A stretch of DNA of 64,000 nt from Loripinus fragilis (lineage: Eukaryota; Mollusca; Bivalvia; Lucinida; Lucinidae), in assembly GCA_964019695.1 (NCBI GenBank), contig OZ026519.1:29169213-29233212 (forward strand), read 5' to 3'. The notes below the pieces were generated by a model. That model searched no databases. It saw only the letters and a list, made by a program, of their open reading frames with translations, and was not told the origin of the DNA. Both the position numbers and the translations under genes were made by a program. Positions 10,501-19,494 of the stretch are shown one piece after another (the first letter of the stretch is position 1; the number at the start of each line of letters is the position of its first letter).

Positions 10501-11965
10501 CATTATGAGTGATAAATGCAGCTTTGTGCCGTGTGGAGGGGTCCATAGGGATCTGCCAAAATCCTGAGGCCAAATCGAGAGTTGAAAAGATTTTGGCTTG
10601 CGCTTGACCAATTGTGTCAAATACGCACTCAAGACGGGGCAAAGGGTGTGAAATAGACTGAGTTATTTTGTTCAGTTTTCGATAGTCTACAGCAAATCTG
10701 TAAGTACCATCTTTCTTTTTCACAAGGACAACGGGGCTGTTCCAGACCGAGTTGGAAGGCTCAATGATGCCATCATCAAGCATCTCCTCAACCATTCGTT
10801 GAGTCTCGGCCCGAACATCTGGTGACTGCCGATAAAAGGGCAGGTGCACTGGCGGGGAACTGGGATCAGTTTCAATTGTATGTTGAAATAGATCTGTTTT
10901 GCCAAGATCCTGAAGGGAAGTAGAGAAAACATCTCTGTTTTTCTCAAGGAACTGAAGAAGTTCTGACTTCTCCGAATCTGAGAGATTAGCACTGGAAACA
11001 TCAAAATTAATTTCAGTTTCATTATCTTTTTCAGTAGCACATTTTTGAGAAGCAGCATTAACATTAGCACATGAATTTGTAGGGACAGTCTTACCATCCT
11101 TCATATCTAAAGTGTGAATACTATCAGCATCAACATCACTGACCATAGCAACAACCCTGTGACCTGGTATATAAATGTCATTGGATGTGGGGTTTAACAG
11201 TCTGATTGGAGCCCGTCCCTTCCTTATTTGAACTAAACACTTGGCACCAGCCACATTACGTTCATGTAAACATGGGAGAGGCTCCAATAAAACTAATTCC
11301 CCTTTCTTACGGCGTGATATTCTCACGTTCACATCAACTTCTGAACCTGCTGGTATTGTTACACCTTTGTCAGTGCGTGCTAAGCCTGTCTTACTTCTAA
11401 TGAAGCATGCACTGACTAATTTTTCTTTTATGTAAACAGTTTTTGAATTAAGGTCAATTTGGACCTTATGATGCTCTAGAAAGTCCATTCCCAAAATGAC
11501 AGTGTGTCTCAATTGTTCTAAAATATAAAAATTAAAGTCAATTTTGATCCCTGATATCGAAATGGGAATTTCTAAAGTTCCTAAAACTTTGTGGTGCTCA
11601 TTTCCAACACCAACAATTTCATTAACATCAGCCGGTTTCAAAGATGATATCTTAATGTCTGTTTTCTTCAAAAATTCTAGTGAAGCAATAGATATCTGAG
11701 CCCCGGTATCAATTAGACCACGGGTTTTCTTTCCACCTATTGTTACTAGAATGGTGTTTTCCTGCATTGGGGAAACTACATTAACAGATCGTTTAGCACT
11801 ATTATTCATGGGTTGTTGCTTTGGCACAAAAGAAAGGTCTAAATCAAGCAATGAGGGAATATGATTCTTATTAACTGGCACTTTGTTGCTGTTATTGTTA
11901 CATTGAGGCGGTTTGCCCTTGTGCCCATCCACTAGTACTTGAGACCTGCGGACAGGCGCAAATTC
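7562..11965 (-). CDS. pol: Pol polyprotein (protease, RT, RNase H, integrase, chromodomain)
   Basis: Cuts the polyprotein, copies the RNA and integrates the DNA. Numbered from codon 11932, which is GTG, not a real start: the frame is open back to the gag UAG at 11966, so Pol is probably made as a Gag-Pol fusion by readthrough. Protease: DTGA at 75-78. RT: about 370-650 with YIDD at 515-518. RNase H: D664, D731 and D774 (NADALS). Integrase: zinc motif H929, H934, C964, C967; catalytic D997, D1056, E1092 with the standard 35-residue D-E spacing. GPY/F module: GPYY at 1233-1236. Then a Pro/Asn/Gln-rich linker, about 1281-1385, and a chromodomain, about 1388-1440 (QYLVKWKG, SWEPETNI). All catalytic residues are present and no break is visible. 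The chromodomain points to the chromovirus side of the Gypsy group and may steer integration towards methylated histone tails, which is inference. Confidence 0.96.
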   Translation of the reverse strand, partial: EFAPVRRSQVLVDGHKGKPPQCNNNSNKVPVNKNHIPSLLDLDLSFVPKQQPMNNSAKRSVNVVSPMQENTILVTIGGKKTRGLIDTGAQISIASLEFLKKTDIKISSLKPADVNEIVGVGNEHHKVLGTLEIPISISGIKIDFNFYILEQLRHTVILGMDFLEHHKVQIDLNSKTVYIKEKLVSACFIRSKTGLARTDKGVTIPAGSEVDVNVRISRRKKGELVLLEPLPCLHERNVAGAKCLVQIRKGRAPIRLLNPTSNDIYIPGHRVVAMVSDVDADSIHTLDMKDGKTVPTNSCANVNAASQKCATEKDNETEINFDVSSANLSDSEKSELLQFLEKNRDVFSTSLQDLGKTDLFQHTIETDPSSPPVHLPFYRQSPDVRAETQRMVEEMLDDGIIEPSNSVWNSPVVLVKKKDGTYRFAVDYRKLNKITQSISHPLPRLECVFDTIGQAQAKIFSTLDLASGFWQIPMDPSTRHKAAFITHNGVYEWSRMPFGLKNAPMTFQMVMGQVLRELNWKHVLCYIDDILVFSSNFQEHLVHLDIVFQKLREAGLTLKSEKCHFAVEKVLYLGHIITTDGVKVDASKTDAVRNYARPKTQKDVRSFLGLCNYYRRFIQNFAKIATPLNQLLQKDVPFKWSEKCEEAFQKLKDMLITAPMLRYPNMNAPFILSTDASGTAIGYILGQKASDGKEMVVAYGGRSLRPDERKYTVSEQECLAVVEGIKAYKEYLSHQKFTVYTDHQALKWLNSIKDPSTRLGRWAILLQEYQYEIVHKQGKVHQNADALSRQSYETEANDASENKEISSIHLGQASENKQYMQVEFTYKSENNVAIVETNNKEVDKDQPIQLQGEPVAELQKQCKDFCHIFNYLENNTLPDDKKLAHKTVIESDQYALLDGVLYHLYQPRVKNLNGPQRLIRQLALPGPSRPDVLRSFHDSHAGGGHLGVQKTFAAIRERYFFPGMYQIIHDYVTTCDLCQRMKVDRKKRPPPLTPMPIADDVFSRWHMDILGPLPKAKGYQYVLLLVDSFSRWCEAFPLESQDAKHVASILYNEIICRYGAPRVLISDRGRNFMSKLVRALCELFDITRHHTSSYHPQTNSVCERLNSTLAQTLRMYCEKDQSNWPDLLPSVMMSFRVSPATESISLSPFHMVFGKEMTLPVDTALVPKHTMTQDSKQYFEELLERLKIAKNIAVSNMQTAQAKAKHYHDQKAKEPDFALHDRVLLKVSNTPTGLSPKLFQKHEGPYYIVEVGPNFTYKLRRCSDHKLVKSPMNATRLTPYKDPFIMRDVQDDIENDRQDHPDPETMPNHPQVDEPRPNQPQVNVRPEDPRPMPIQHQVEPIEQPENPVPNPQPDQTQPDPPANQPMQQNPVNENQSNSEPRPNKTAIDKESTQPIKLPEDIYFEVEKLLKMRRVRGQKQYLVKWKGDYPNSWEPETNITDRPKREYHIRKQQRGRKHRKHRSQFWHI

Positions 11966-11968
11966 CTA
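11966..11968 (-). other. In-frame UAG between gag and pol (readthrough site candidate)
   Basis: Gag ends AAC-TCC-AGA-TAG and the next 11 codons run in the same frame into pol. No frameshift is needed. Ten nt downstream a short stem (CCTG/CAGG with a TCCG loop, 11945-11956) could form, within a weaker outer pairing of TTTGC with GCAAA. This recalls the UAG readthrough of gammaretroviruses, but the structure is weaker than theirs. Confidence 0.7.
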
Positions 11969-13138
11969 TCTGGAGTTTGACCTTATACCCCCTGTACATT
12001 CATATTTAAAATGTCCTATCTTACCACATTTATAACATTTTTGACCCGAAGCTGGACAGCGATCTCTTACGTGATACCTATGGCTACCACAATATTCACA
12101 TTTCCAACCCATATGCTGTGCCTGGTACTGTGGTCTGGATTGGTAGGAGTTTCTGTTCTGGAAACTCCTGTTTTCAAATGTTTGTCGTCCAACCGGGGGT
12201 CTATTGGACCAATGTTGCCTGGGTGGCTGTGCACCTGAATATGCAGGGTGATGCCAATCATTATAGTTATGCGGGTAGGTGTTTTCAGGCAGCTGTGTCG
12301 GTGGACAAGGAGACGGATATGATTGTGGTCCTCTCCTGGGCTCAGCATATGTTTGAGGACTAGATATATTTTCTTTGCTGCTTTGAAGAGCCAAGACTTC
12401 CGAGAGCTGATTCCTCAAACATTGTATTTCCTTTTGCAAGGAAGAATCAATACTGTTGACTGCTTTTGCAGCACTGGCATTGGTGGTCTGTTCCGCCAAT
12501 ACCATTGCTTGCCGCATGTCCTCTAGTGTACCTGGGTTCTTTGGCATAACTAAAGTCAAAAGTGAAGGCTTAAGGCCTTTCATCAGTATTGAAATTTGAA
12601 GTTGTTCGGGAATCTCTCTCGAATGGCTTGACTCGATAAACCGAGAAAAGTATTCTTCTGCAGACTCCTCCTGTTTTTGACTAATAGTCAAAACAGAAAT
12701 GTCTACATTATTTGTTGTCTTGAACCTATTCAAAAATGCAGCCTTGAGCAAGTTCATAGACTGCTGAGTATGACCAGACAAAGAGTCATACCAGGTCTTT
12801 GCTATGCCCTTTAAGTGAAAAGGCATAGCAAGGGCTGCACGCTCATCCTTTAAATTGTTAAACATAGCATATTTCTCAAAATATGAGAACCATTTGGCAG
12901 GGTCTTCACCCTGACCTTTAAATGAGTCCAATTGTATATGTGAATTCATAATACCGATTTCTTGTTCTTCGGAATCTTCTATCGGGAGTTGATGGACGGG
13001 AGACTGGTCTTCTGAAACCAAGTGACTGGATGGTGACTTGGGTCTGGGTGTATCTGGGTGACGGGCTGGAGACTGGGGCTGCTCTATGATAGCGTCTGGC
13101 TGGTGGCTTCTCAGGCTGTAGTTACGTGGGTTTGACAT
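11966..13138 (-). CDS. gag: Gag polyprotein, 390 residues
   Basis: Structural protein of the particle. ATG at 13138 is the first AUG after the primer-binding-site candidate. Residues 1-65 are Pro/Ser/Glu-rich and probably disordered. About 70-225 match the retrotransposon Gag capsid fold in pattern (DSFKG..DPAKWFSYFEKY, TWYDSL, FLNRF, EYFSRF, LMKGLKP). A Gln/Pro/Tyr-rich stretch follows at about 250-340. Two zinc knuckles close the protein: an atypical CX2CX5HX4C at 347-361 and a canonical CX2CX4HX4C at 368-381, the usual pair in several Gypsy lineages. The stop is the UAG that is in frame with pol. Length is normal for the family. I see no damage. Confidence 0.94.
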   Translation of the reverse strand: MSNPRNYSLRSHQPDAIIEQPQSPARHPDTPRPKSPSSHLVSEDQSPVHQLPIEDSEEQEIGIMNSHIQLDSFKGQGEDPAKWFSYFEKYAMFNNLKDERAALAMPFHLKGIAKTWYDSLSGHTQQSMNLLKAAFLNRFKTTNNVDISVLTISQKQEESAEEYFSRFIESSHSREIPEQLQISILMKGLKPSLLTLVMPKNPGTLEDMRQAMVLAEQTTNASAAKAVNSIDSSLQKEIQCLRNQLSEVLALQSSKENISSPQTYAEPRRGPQSYPSPCPPTQLPENTYPHNYNDWHHPAYSGAQPPRQHWSNRPPVGRQTFENRSFQNRNSYQSRPQYQAQHMGWKCEYCGSHRYHVRDRCPASGQKCYKCGKIGHFKYECTGGIRSNSR

Positions 13139-13177
13139 GAATCAATGAATCAATGGAGTGAAGGATCGGGATCGAAA
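13139..13177 (-). other. Gag leader between PBS and AUG
   Basis: About 40 nt, including three short ATTGATTC-like repeats directly before the gag AUG. No upstream AUG. Confidence 0.5.
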
Positions 13178-13193
13178 CCGTCGTTCTCCGCCA
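13178..13193 (-). other. Primer-binding-site candidate
   Basis: On the minus strand TGGCGGAGAACGACGG starts with the TGG expected opposite a tRNA CCA end and lies 2 nt after a possible LTR end, ..TTACA. The following GGTTTCGATCCC resembles the complement of a tRNA T-arm. I cannot assign the tRNA; no common animal tRNA end matches clearly by eye. Confidence 0.55.
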
Positions 13194-13283
13194 CTTGTAA
13201 TGTGCTGAGTTTTTTTGTGAAGTGTTGTTCGTCAGCACGGTGGATCTATATGTGATCGTTGGCTAAACGACAAACTGGACCAG

Positions 13284-13357
13284 CTGTAAAAATCACAAAA
13301 GACGATATAACCAAGGTATGAGTTTAATGCCGAGCAGTCAAATCAGGAACGAGATGA
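13284..13357 (-). repeat. 74-bp segment B near the LTR end
   Basis: Equal to 17225-17298 except for one base (C at 13350, T at 17291). On the minus strand it ends with a pyrimidine-rich stretch and TTTTTACAG, then CTGGTCCAG. In the 17225 copy the same ACAG is followed by GTAAGAG. Confidence 0.9.
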
Positions 13358-15022
13358 AATATTATTTTTTTCTCTTCTCATCAATGCAAATTAAAACATG
13401 TATGTAGATAGAACAATACATCATTGGAGGAGTTCAAACTGTAATTCATGACAAACAGTATTACTTAAATTTTTAAATTCTATGTGTGACAAGCATTTGG
13501 ACCTACGGGACTACAGCCTGATTCTTACTATAAACGACCACAATTCATTTAACAGCTAGCCAAGCCATAAATGAGTTGCTTTGGTTTACAGTTCTTTAAC
13601 TCATAAGTTTGGGCCTTAATATAAAATATACCGACACTGTGCGGCATGCTAGAGCGGGGCTGGGTAGAGCGGAATATGTTCAAACAGGAGTGCCCTGACC
13701 GAATCCCCTATGGGATGGTCAAGTGCAATCTTGTTTGGGGGAATTAGCTGGTCAAAATAAAAGGATTGAAAAGGGGAGCTTTCTTTCATCAAAATGATGG
13801 TTTGATCTGACACAAAATGTCTAAATTAATTGCAAAGGGGAATGTGGATGAAACCGGAATATACACTGCTTGATCACATATAAAACAATCTATACCTGAA
13901 ATATTTGAAAGCGGACGAAATGTACCTCCTCAATGAATGCTTGTTCTATACTCAACATAAAAAAGAATACTGAACATGTACCTAGCTAGTATGTGACACA
14001 TAAAGATCATTTTAGCTATATTTGGGTGAACAATAATTTTGTTTGAACAATAACTTTGAAAGTGACCGGGCCGGTTATTGAAAAGGGTGCGTATAGCTAA
14101 ACTGTCTAGGATAGTCGAATTTAACTGTTCATGCTTATACGCGTGCTCATACCGGTGTATGCTTGTTCACGCGTATATACACAAACCCTTATATGTTACA
14201 AATATTTATCAATTTCTAAGGGCTTTAGCCAAGGCCCATTGTTACTTGGCCTTTTCTTCCAAAAGACAATTAATAGGGGTTGTGGGTAATCTTATGTGTC
14301 ACATTGATATAAATGAACTAATATTGGGGCCATCCCCTTATAATATTATTTTTTTGAAACTACAAACAATTACTTTTGCATGGTTTGGACTGGTGCACTC
14401 ATGCAAACTTTTCTGTTGGGTTTATTTTACTTATTTATTTACTTAGTGTTGACAATATTCTATTCCTTACAATTCATACCCTTGAACTGCTGCAGAGGAG
14501 AGACTAATTTATACAATGCTGCAATGTGACTAAGCTGTCGTCAACAAATAAATTAGGTGTCCAGGACGGCGGTAACTAACCGTCGGCTTGGGCACAACTA
14601 CTATTTGTTAGAAAGGGCTTGCGTAGGACTTGAATCTAAAATTTCTAATTTTCTTTTAAGCTAACATTTTCTGGCTCAAAGTGTGCATACAGTGAACCTG
14701 TCCCTTCAGGATAGGATCAATTGTACAAACACCATCAAAACAAATACAGTTTAAAGGGTTGCTTATTGCTCAAAAGTTAGCAACAGACTATGGACTTCTG
14801 GCTTTGAAAATTGGTCACTTAGACAAAGTGTTGTTTAATACAAGTGGTTTCTTAATGCCGGTCTAAATGTATGTAAATACACAAAATTATACTTAATGCA
14901 AGCTATCTCATTCCATTGTAAGGAAGGCCAAAATTTACTCTGCCACAGCAGTTACAAAACCTATTTACCCACTAGAACCTAGAAAACTGACAGATAAAAT
15001 CTCGCTCAACAGACTTCGTCAA

Positions 15023-15172
15023 TGAGACGGTTCTTTTGAGTATCTAAGGTATATTAAATGTTATAGACTCGGAAAAGTGTAACAGAAAAAATTGTTTTCT
15101 TAGTTCTCGATCAAAACATATGTTGTGGGTGCTCAAGGGGACTGTCTCAATGAGACGGTTCTTTTGAGCACC
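15023..15172. repeat. Family L hairpin MITE inside the 5' LTR
   Basis: Same copy as 1438-1587 in the 3' LTR at offset 13,585. Its presence in both LTRs shows it was there before this copy integrated. Confidence 0.7.
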
Positions 15173-17224
15173 TTAGACATGTCTAAATGGTATGGGTTTT
15201 CTTCTAAACCTTGGTTTTAATTACATACAGCCAAACCTGTCTTAAATAAGTGGTTTAGCGATTGACACACATTGTCATTTATTTTTTTGTGGGTGTGTTA
15301 GCGGTGATTCTTTATATCACTGTCAACCATTTTTGTCATATCGGGAGACTTCTTCCTGGGTTGAACCAGTACTATGCGGGGAATAAACACACACACATGG
15401 TTGGTAGCGGGGACTGGCTTAAATCAGATAAAACAGGGCAGAACTGCCCAAGTTATGTCTATGCAATGACAGCTTGATATTATGATTTTGGATCCAACCA
15501 TTGGGTTACCATGGGCAGAAAATGGGACAAAACTGTCCTAGTTATGACCATGCCATGCCGGCTTGATCAGACGGACAATTTACAAAGTAACATGGATTTA
15601 TTATGACAGATTTGGCTGTAACTGTTTTGCTATTTTTTTCTTTGAATGGCTATTTTCAACAGAGAGAAATAAAACTAGGACAAGGCTAATGTCTTATTTT
15701 TGATTTGTCAAACTTAAGAATATTAGCCGCACATATACATAGACTGATTATGAGAATACTCATTTCTGGCAGTCCTTTTTTGCCCAAGACCAAGACGGTC
15801 AATATTTTGCGGGAACATGAAAGCTTATTCATTCTTAGGTATGAGTTTAGGAAACTACTTCTCGCTTGAAAATAGCCGTTCAATATTTTCAATGACAACA
15901 CACAAGGGGACATGGTATATACATGGGGTCAGTTTGTTTGACTATTAGTGCATTTTCGGTCATGAAGCTTAATTACTTTTCATCGTGTTAAAGGTCAATA
16001 CTCCAAAAACTCAAGAGAACTTTCCAGCCAGTCTCAGAACAAAATCTTGAAAGGAGCCGGAGTGGAATAATGGATACCCTGTATAGAATACCAATATCCA
16101 AACCCCTTACTCACAGAATTATACTAATTAAAGAGAAATTTTCTGGCATGTCACTGACAAGGGAAAGAACTCATGAGCTTGACAAGATTTTCATACACTT
16201 ATTTACATTTGCAAACAAACAATGATTTCCACATTCAAGACAGCAAATCTTATTTAGTCTGGCTAGGTGGGATCCAATATGAAATGTTTATAAGCTGATA
16301 GGCCAACAATTTAACTTTAAACCGGACCAATTATATAAGTTGAACAGGCGTGTTTCTGTCTTGAACATGACAATCAAACAGTTTGTTGAAAGCCAGGCGA
16401 AAAGCTCTCCGAGACCACTATCGGCTAGATGGGACACATCAACATACCAAATATAATACCTTTTGTGCCTTGCCGGTCTAAAATATGAGAAATTTGACAT
16501 AATTTGGCAATAAAAACCAATTTTCATGTTTACTTCTACGATCTTGACAACTGCGTTGAATGGCGCATGCGTACAAGAAAGAAGAAGCAAACTGCCTCTG
16601 AACAAACCGCAACGTCCAGAGAAACCGCATGAAATAGATTATTTACCTTCTGTTAAGGCGCACAGCCACATATAATGCAGGGATATCGAAGAGCTTTAAC
16701 CCATGTAATTTCAACATACCAAAATTATAATAAGGGACCAAATGAACAAACATTAGAATTATTAAACACAAATCAATATAAATTGACAAAAATGACATTC
16801 TTTGGGGTCCTGCTGTTGAAGTGAAATCTTTCAAAACACTGCCTATCTAATTCTTAAATTTTAGGTTTGGTTAAATAATTATTTCCATAAACTTGATCTA
16901 AAAAAAATTAATTGAAATGCCCAGCTGCATACAAATAAAAACATAAATGAGAAAAAGAGCTAAACAAGAGCAGAACGGCTCGGTTGAATTAAATCTCATT
17001 GAGCTTACAGAGTTAGGCTCTTTGTTAGAAAAAATAAAAATCTCCAAAGTCATTATGGTTTTCCAAAAGACAGAAGAAAAAAAAGAAATTTGAGTATGCG
17101 GTAGCAGACAATTGACTATTAATCTGACTTTTTAAGACAAAAAAAAAATAAATATAAAATATAAAACAGCAGAGCAAAAACTCAAAGAATGATCGTATAA
17201 AGAAAACTTAAGTAAAGCTCTTAC

Positions 17225-17298
17225 CTGTAAAAATCACAAAAGACGATATAACCAAGGTATGAGTTTAATGCCGAGCAGTCAAATCAGGAATGAGATGA
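17225..17298 (-). repeat. 74-bp segment A in the 5' LTR, followed by a splice donor
   Basis: On the minus strand it ends ..TTTTTACAG and is followed by GTAAGAG (17224 downwards). It has no AUG. It could be the first exon of all element transcripts. Confidence 0.75.
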
Positions 17299-17440
17299 CC
17301 GCTCGAACTCGATTTCGGCCCTGCGCCCTCTTGTGAAAGTTAAACCAATCAGGTAAGAGCATTTACATCAGGTGACCGAAGTTTTCGCACCTTAGTTTTG
17401 CCGCTCCGCGAGTCACGCATGCGCAATGGACTATAAGTCG
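17299..17440 (-). promoter_or_regulatory. LTR promoter candidate upstream of segment A
   Basis: A CCAAT box in reverse orientation (17345-17349 on the plus strand) and an NRF1-like palindrome, CGCATGCGCA (17417-17426), lie in the GC-richer part of the LTR just upstream of segment A on the minus strand. No clear TATA box. The transcription start is not visible, and the promoter role is inferred. Confidence 0.35.
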
Positions 17441-18166
17441 GCTAGGGGATATGTTTTGACAGGTAATTGATACGTGACCAGGCCTTTGTTCCAAAATTGG
17501 TCAAAATGTTCTCAACATATAGCCTAAGGAGATTTTAACGACTCAAAGACGCAATGCAATATAGGTAGACAAAAGAAGCGGAAATTAATGTTTGCCACCA
17601 AGATTACTTGATAGCGTCCCTAGTAATATTATTAACGAAAACCAATTTTGACTTTTTCTGAATTTATGAATTTGACTTTTCAAAATAAAGTTTTACGCCA
17701 AACTAATATCTGAAAATAGTCACCTGCTTCAGCTATTTCTCAATTTCAGCTTCATTTTGATACTAAATTTGACAAATTTTGACCGTTTGTATCGAAATTG
17801 ACATTTGTAAATTTTTATACCAAAAATCACAAATAAAGTCAAAATGCAAAATTTTACAAAAATATTATTTACTTATTAATCATTTTCTCTCTTCGGGCTA
17901 AAAGTTGATATGCATATTGTCAAAACTTCTAATAATGAACTTTTAAAATCTTGACTTTGAAACTAAAATTTTTATCAAATTTGTCGAATAGGGAAAATAC
18001 TTGTGTTTTCGCTGCATTTCATAACATTCGAGTAACTGGCTATATACACTCGTTTCTTCTTTTGTGTGAACTTTATCTTAACAATTTCGAATTTACTTTA
18101 TTAATTACCAAAATATATAAACAATTGGCCCCCAAAGTTACATGAAAATATCATCATAATAATAGG

Positions 18167-18216
18167 AAAAAGCAAGAAAGACGGCAACGATCAGGAAACC
18201 ATGCAGTCAAGTACCA
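18167..18216 (-). repeat. Family A tail (integration site of the retroelement)
   Basis: AAAAGCAAGAAAGACGGCAA and the following 30 bases match the reversed 3' tail of family A (compare 22048-22110). The retroelement therefore landed in or next to the tail of an A copy. Confidence 0.7.
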
Positions 18217-18498
18217 TACCTGAGGGCTACTCAGGAACACAGACTATCTTATATCTTGAATTTAGATGTGTAGTAACTAGTATTGTTGTGTTATGTCGTA
18301 TGTGGAGTTTGAGGTTTTAGTTACATGTACAGTGATGATTGTTTGCACACTGTATCAATATGGATACATTTACTCAACCTGTCTATGGTGTTTGCGACCA
18401 GGTAAGATGCTTATCAGCCTGTTCAGCGACTTATACTAGATAGAATATTGGCATTCTGCATGTAGCAAGCTCGGAGAGCAAGTTTCGCTACATGTTCG
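18217..18498. other. Host DNA without recognisable gene
   Basis: Nothing recognisable apart from its mixed-repeat character. Confidence 0.4.
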
Positions 18499-18768
18499 GA
18501 TCCAGAGAGGGGGGGTGGGGGGCAGAGGATCCGGATCCCCCTGAAATTTCGCAAATGCAATAGGTTTCTATTGGAATAAGCAATTGGACCCTCTAGAAAA
18601 ACTTTGGACCCCCATTAAACGTTTGACCCCCTTGAAATTATATAGTAAACATTGCAAAATACTATTGGACCACCTCTGTAAACTGTAATAAAGGTTGAGG
18701 ACCAAGAAGAAAAACAACCCCCAACCCCTACCCCAATGACAAAAACAAATCTGGATCCGCGCATGCGC
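18499..18768 (-). repeat. Family E repeat (GGATCC-rich)
   Basis: Bounded by GGATCC..G-rich and ..CTGGATCCGCGCATGCGC. Inside are GGACCCCC runs and pyrimidine-rich stretches. Related copies are at 24016-24303, 41626-41930, 48663-48945 and 50750-51085. No transposase frame. The minus-strand frame at 18568-18774 is a by-product. Confidence 0.6.
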
Positions 18769-18786
18769 TATCATACTATCTTAAGA

Positions 18787-18850
18787 GCGAAAAATAAAGG
18801 CGTTGGTCAGACTGCGCAAAATCGCAGTCTAATCTGCGTCTTTATTGTTC
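18787..18850. repeat. Foldback hairpin (AATAAAGGCG..CGTCTTTATT)
   Basis: Inverted arms around GTCAGACTGCG-CAAAAT-CGCAGTCTAATC. Close relative at 20711-20776. Confidence 0.7.
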
Positions 18851-19494
18851 CTTTGTAACACTATCTGTTTTTGATTCTATCACGAAGAGGTAGCTAACAT
18901 CGCTGAACATTCGCTGTGAAGTAAAAATAATCGAGAGCGGCCTCTTGTTCTGTTGAAAACGCCATAAGCAGAGCACTATAAAATAAAGGTCTAAAAACTG
19001 GTCGATTGTTTTATTTTCGACTCCAAAACCTCCCTATTCTTGTTTCCAACACAAATTTAGAAGTAATAACATTAAATTAGCTGCTTTAATAATATATGAA
19101 ACAATAGTCTTAAGCCATAAAAAATCCACCTGAATGCAATTAGTTCTGATAGCGAGTATTTTGTCGCCCATAACAAGTTGATTTAGGCTTGAAGAAAGTA
19201 CGACATTGACTTCACGGGAATCACAGTGTACCTACTGTCCTGCCAGCCAAGAGTGACAGTGACGCCATGGTTTGTTTATTACATTATCAGGGACTTAGAA
19301 TCAATAGATGACCTGTGTATTAATCCTATCCTGTAGATAGGATTAATACACAAGCGATCTATCGATTCGCGTTAGCTCAAGAGGGGTGTGCAAGTTAATA
19401 TTGTACAAACAAAATTAGGCTATCAGCACATCAGGCCTAACTTATTCCATATCTATAAGCATAGCGTGCATTTTAAACAATGTATGGCATCGAC
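18851..19494. other. Host DNA with a short palindrome
   Basis: No gene seen. A perfect hairpin with arms TGTGTATTAATCCTATC / GATAGGATTAATACACA lies at 19316-19353. Confidence 0.5.

Larger units (their letters stand above)
13284..17224 (-). other. Intron-like block inside the 5' LTR, 3941 bp
   Basis: On the minus strand the block starts GTAAGAG after ACAG (consensus donor) and ends TTTTTACAG (acceptor-like). Both ends are set by the 74-bp duplication, so splicing would rejoin segment A directly to the CTGGTCCAG sequence. The result would be a 1028-bp LTR and a gag leader without AUGs between segment A and 13138. Splicing is inferred; no branch site was verified. Confidence 0.5.
1..18164 (-). 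mobile_element. Env-bearing Ty3/Gypsy-class LTR retroelement, nearly complete, cut at the left edge
   Basis: Seen: direct repeats 1-4579 and 13586-18164 at a constant offset of 13,585 enclose gag, pol and env, all on the minus strand with no internal stop except one UAG between gag and pol. Domain order protease-RT-RNase H-integrase is the Gypsy (Metaviridae) order. The right repeat should extend left to 13196, next to a primer-binding-site candidate, so the left LTR should start about 390 bp before base 1 and the whole element should be about 18.55 kb. It sits in the tail of a family A repeat (18167-18216). Identical LTRs and open frames indicate recent insertion. The target-site duplication cannot be checked because the left end is missing; just right of the element the bases are GGAAA. 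Confidence 0.93.
13196..18164 (-). repeat. 5' LTR, about 4.97 kb
   Basis: The part 13586-18164 is the visible duplicate of 1-4579. The part 13196-13585 is assigned to the LTR because the primer-binding-site candidate follows directly and the plus-strand end reads TG; its mate lies left of the window. 4.97 kb is very long for an animal Gypsy element, where LTRs are usually a few hundred bp. There is no convincing coding region inside. It holds a promoter candidate, the 74-bp duplication, an intron-like block and a family L MITE. Confidence 0.8.

Noticed and set aside
12011..12526. Frames of 67-93 codons inside gag
   Set aside because: Shadows of the gag frame on both strands.
14078..14446. 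122-codon frame in the LTR, also at 493-861
   Set aside because: Starts at TTG, has no domain, lies on the strand opposite to the element genes and is duplicated only because the LTR is.
18568..18774. 68-codon minus-strand frame
   Set aside because: Inside a family E repeat with homopolymer runs.
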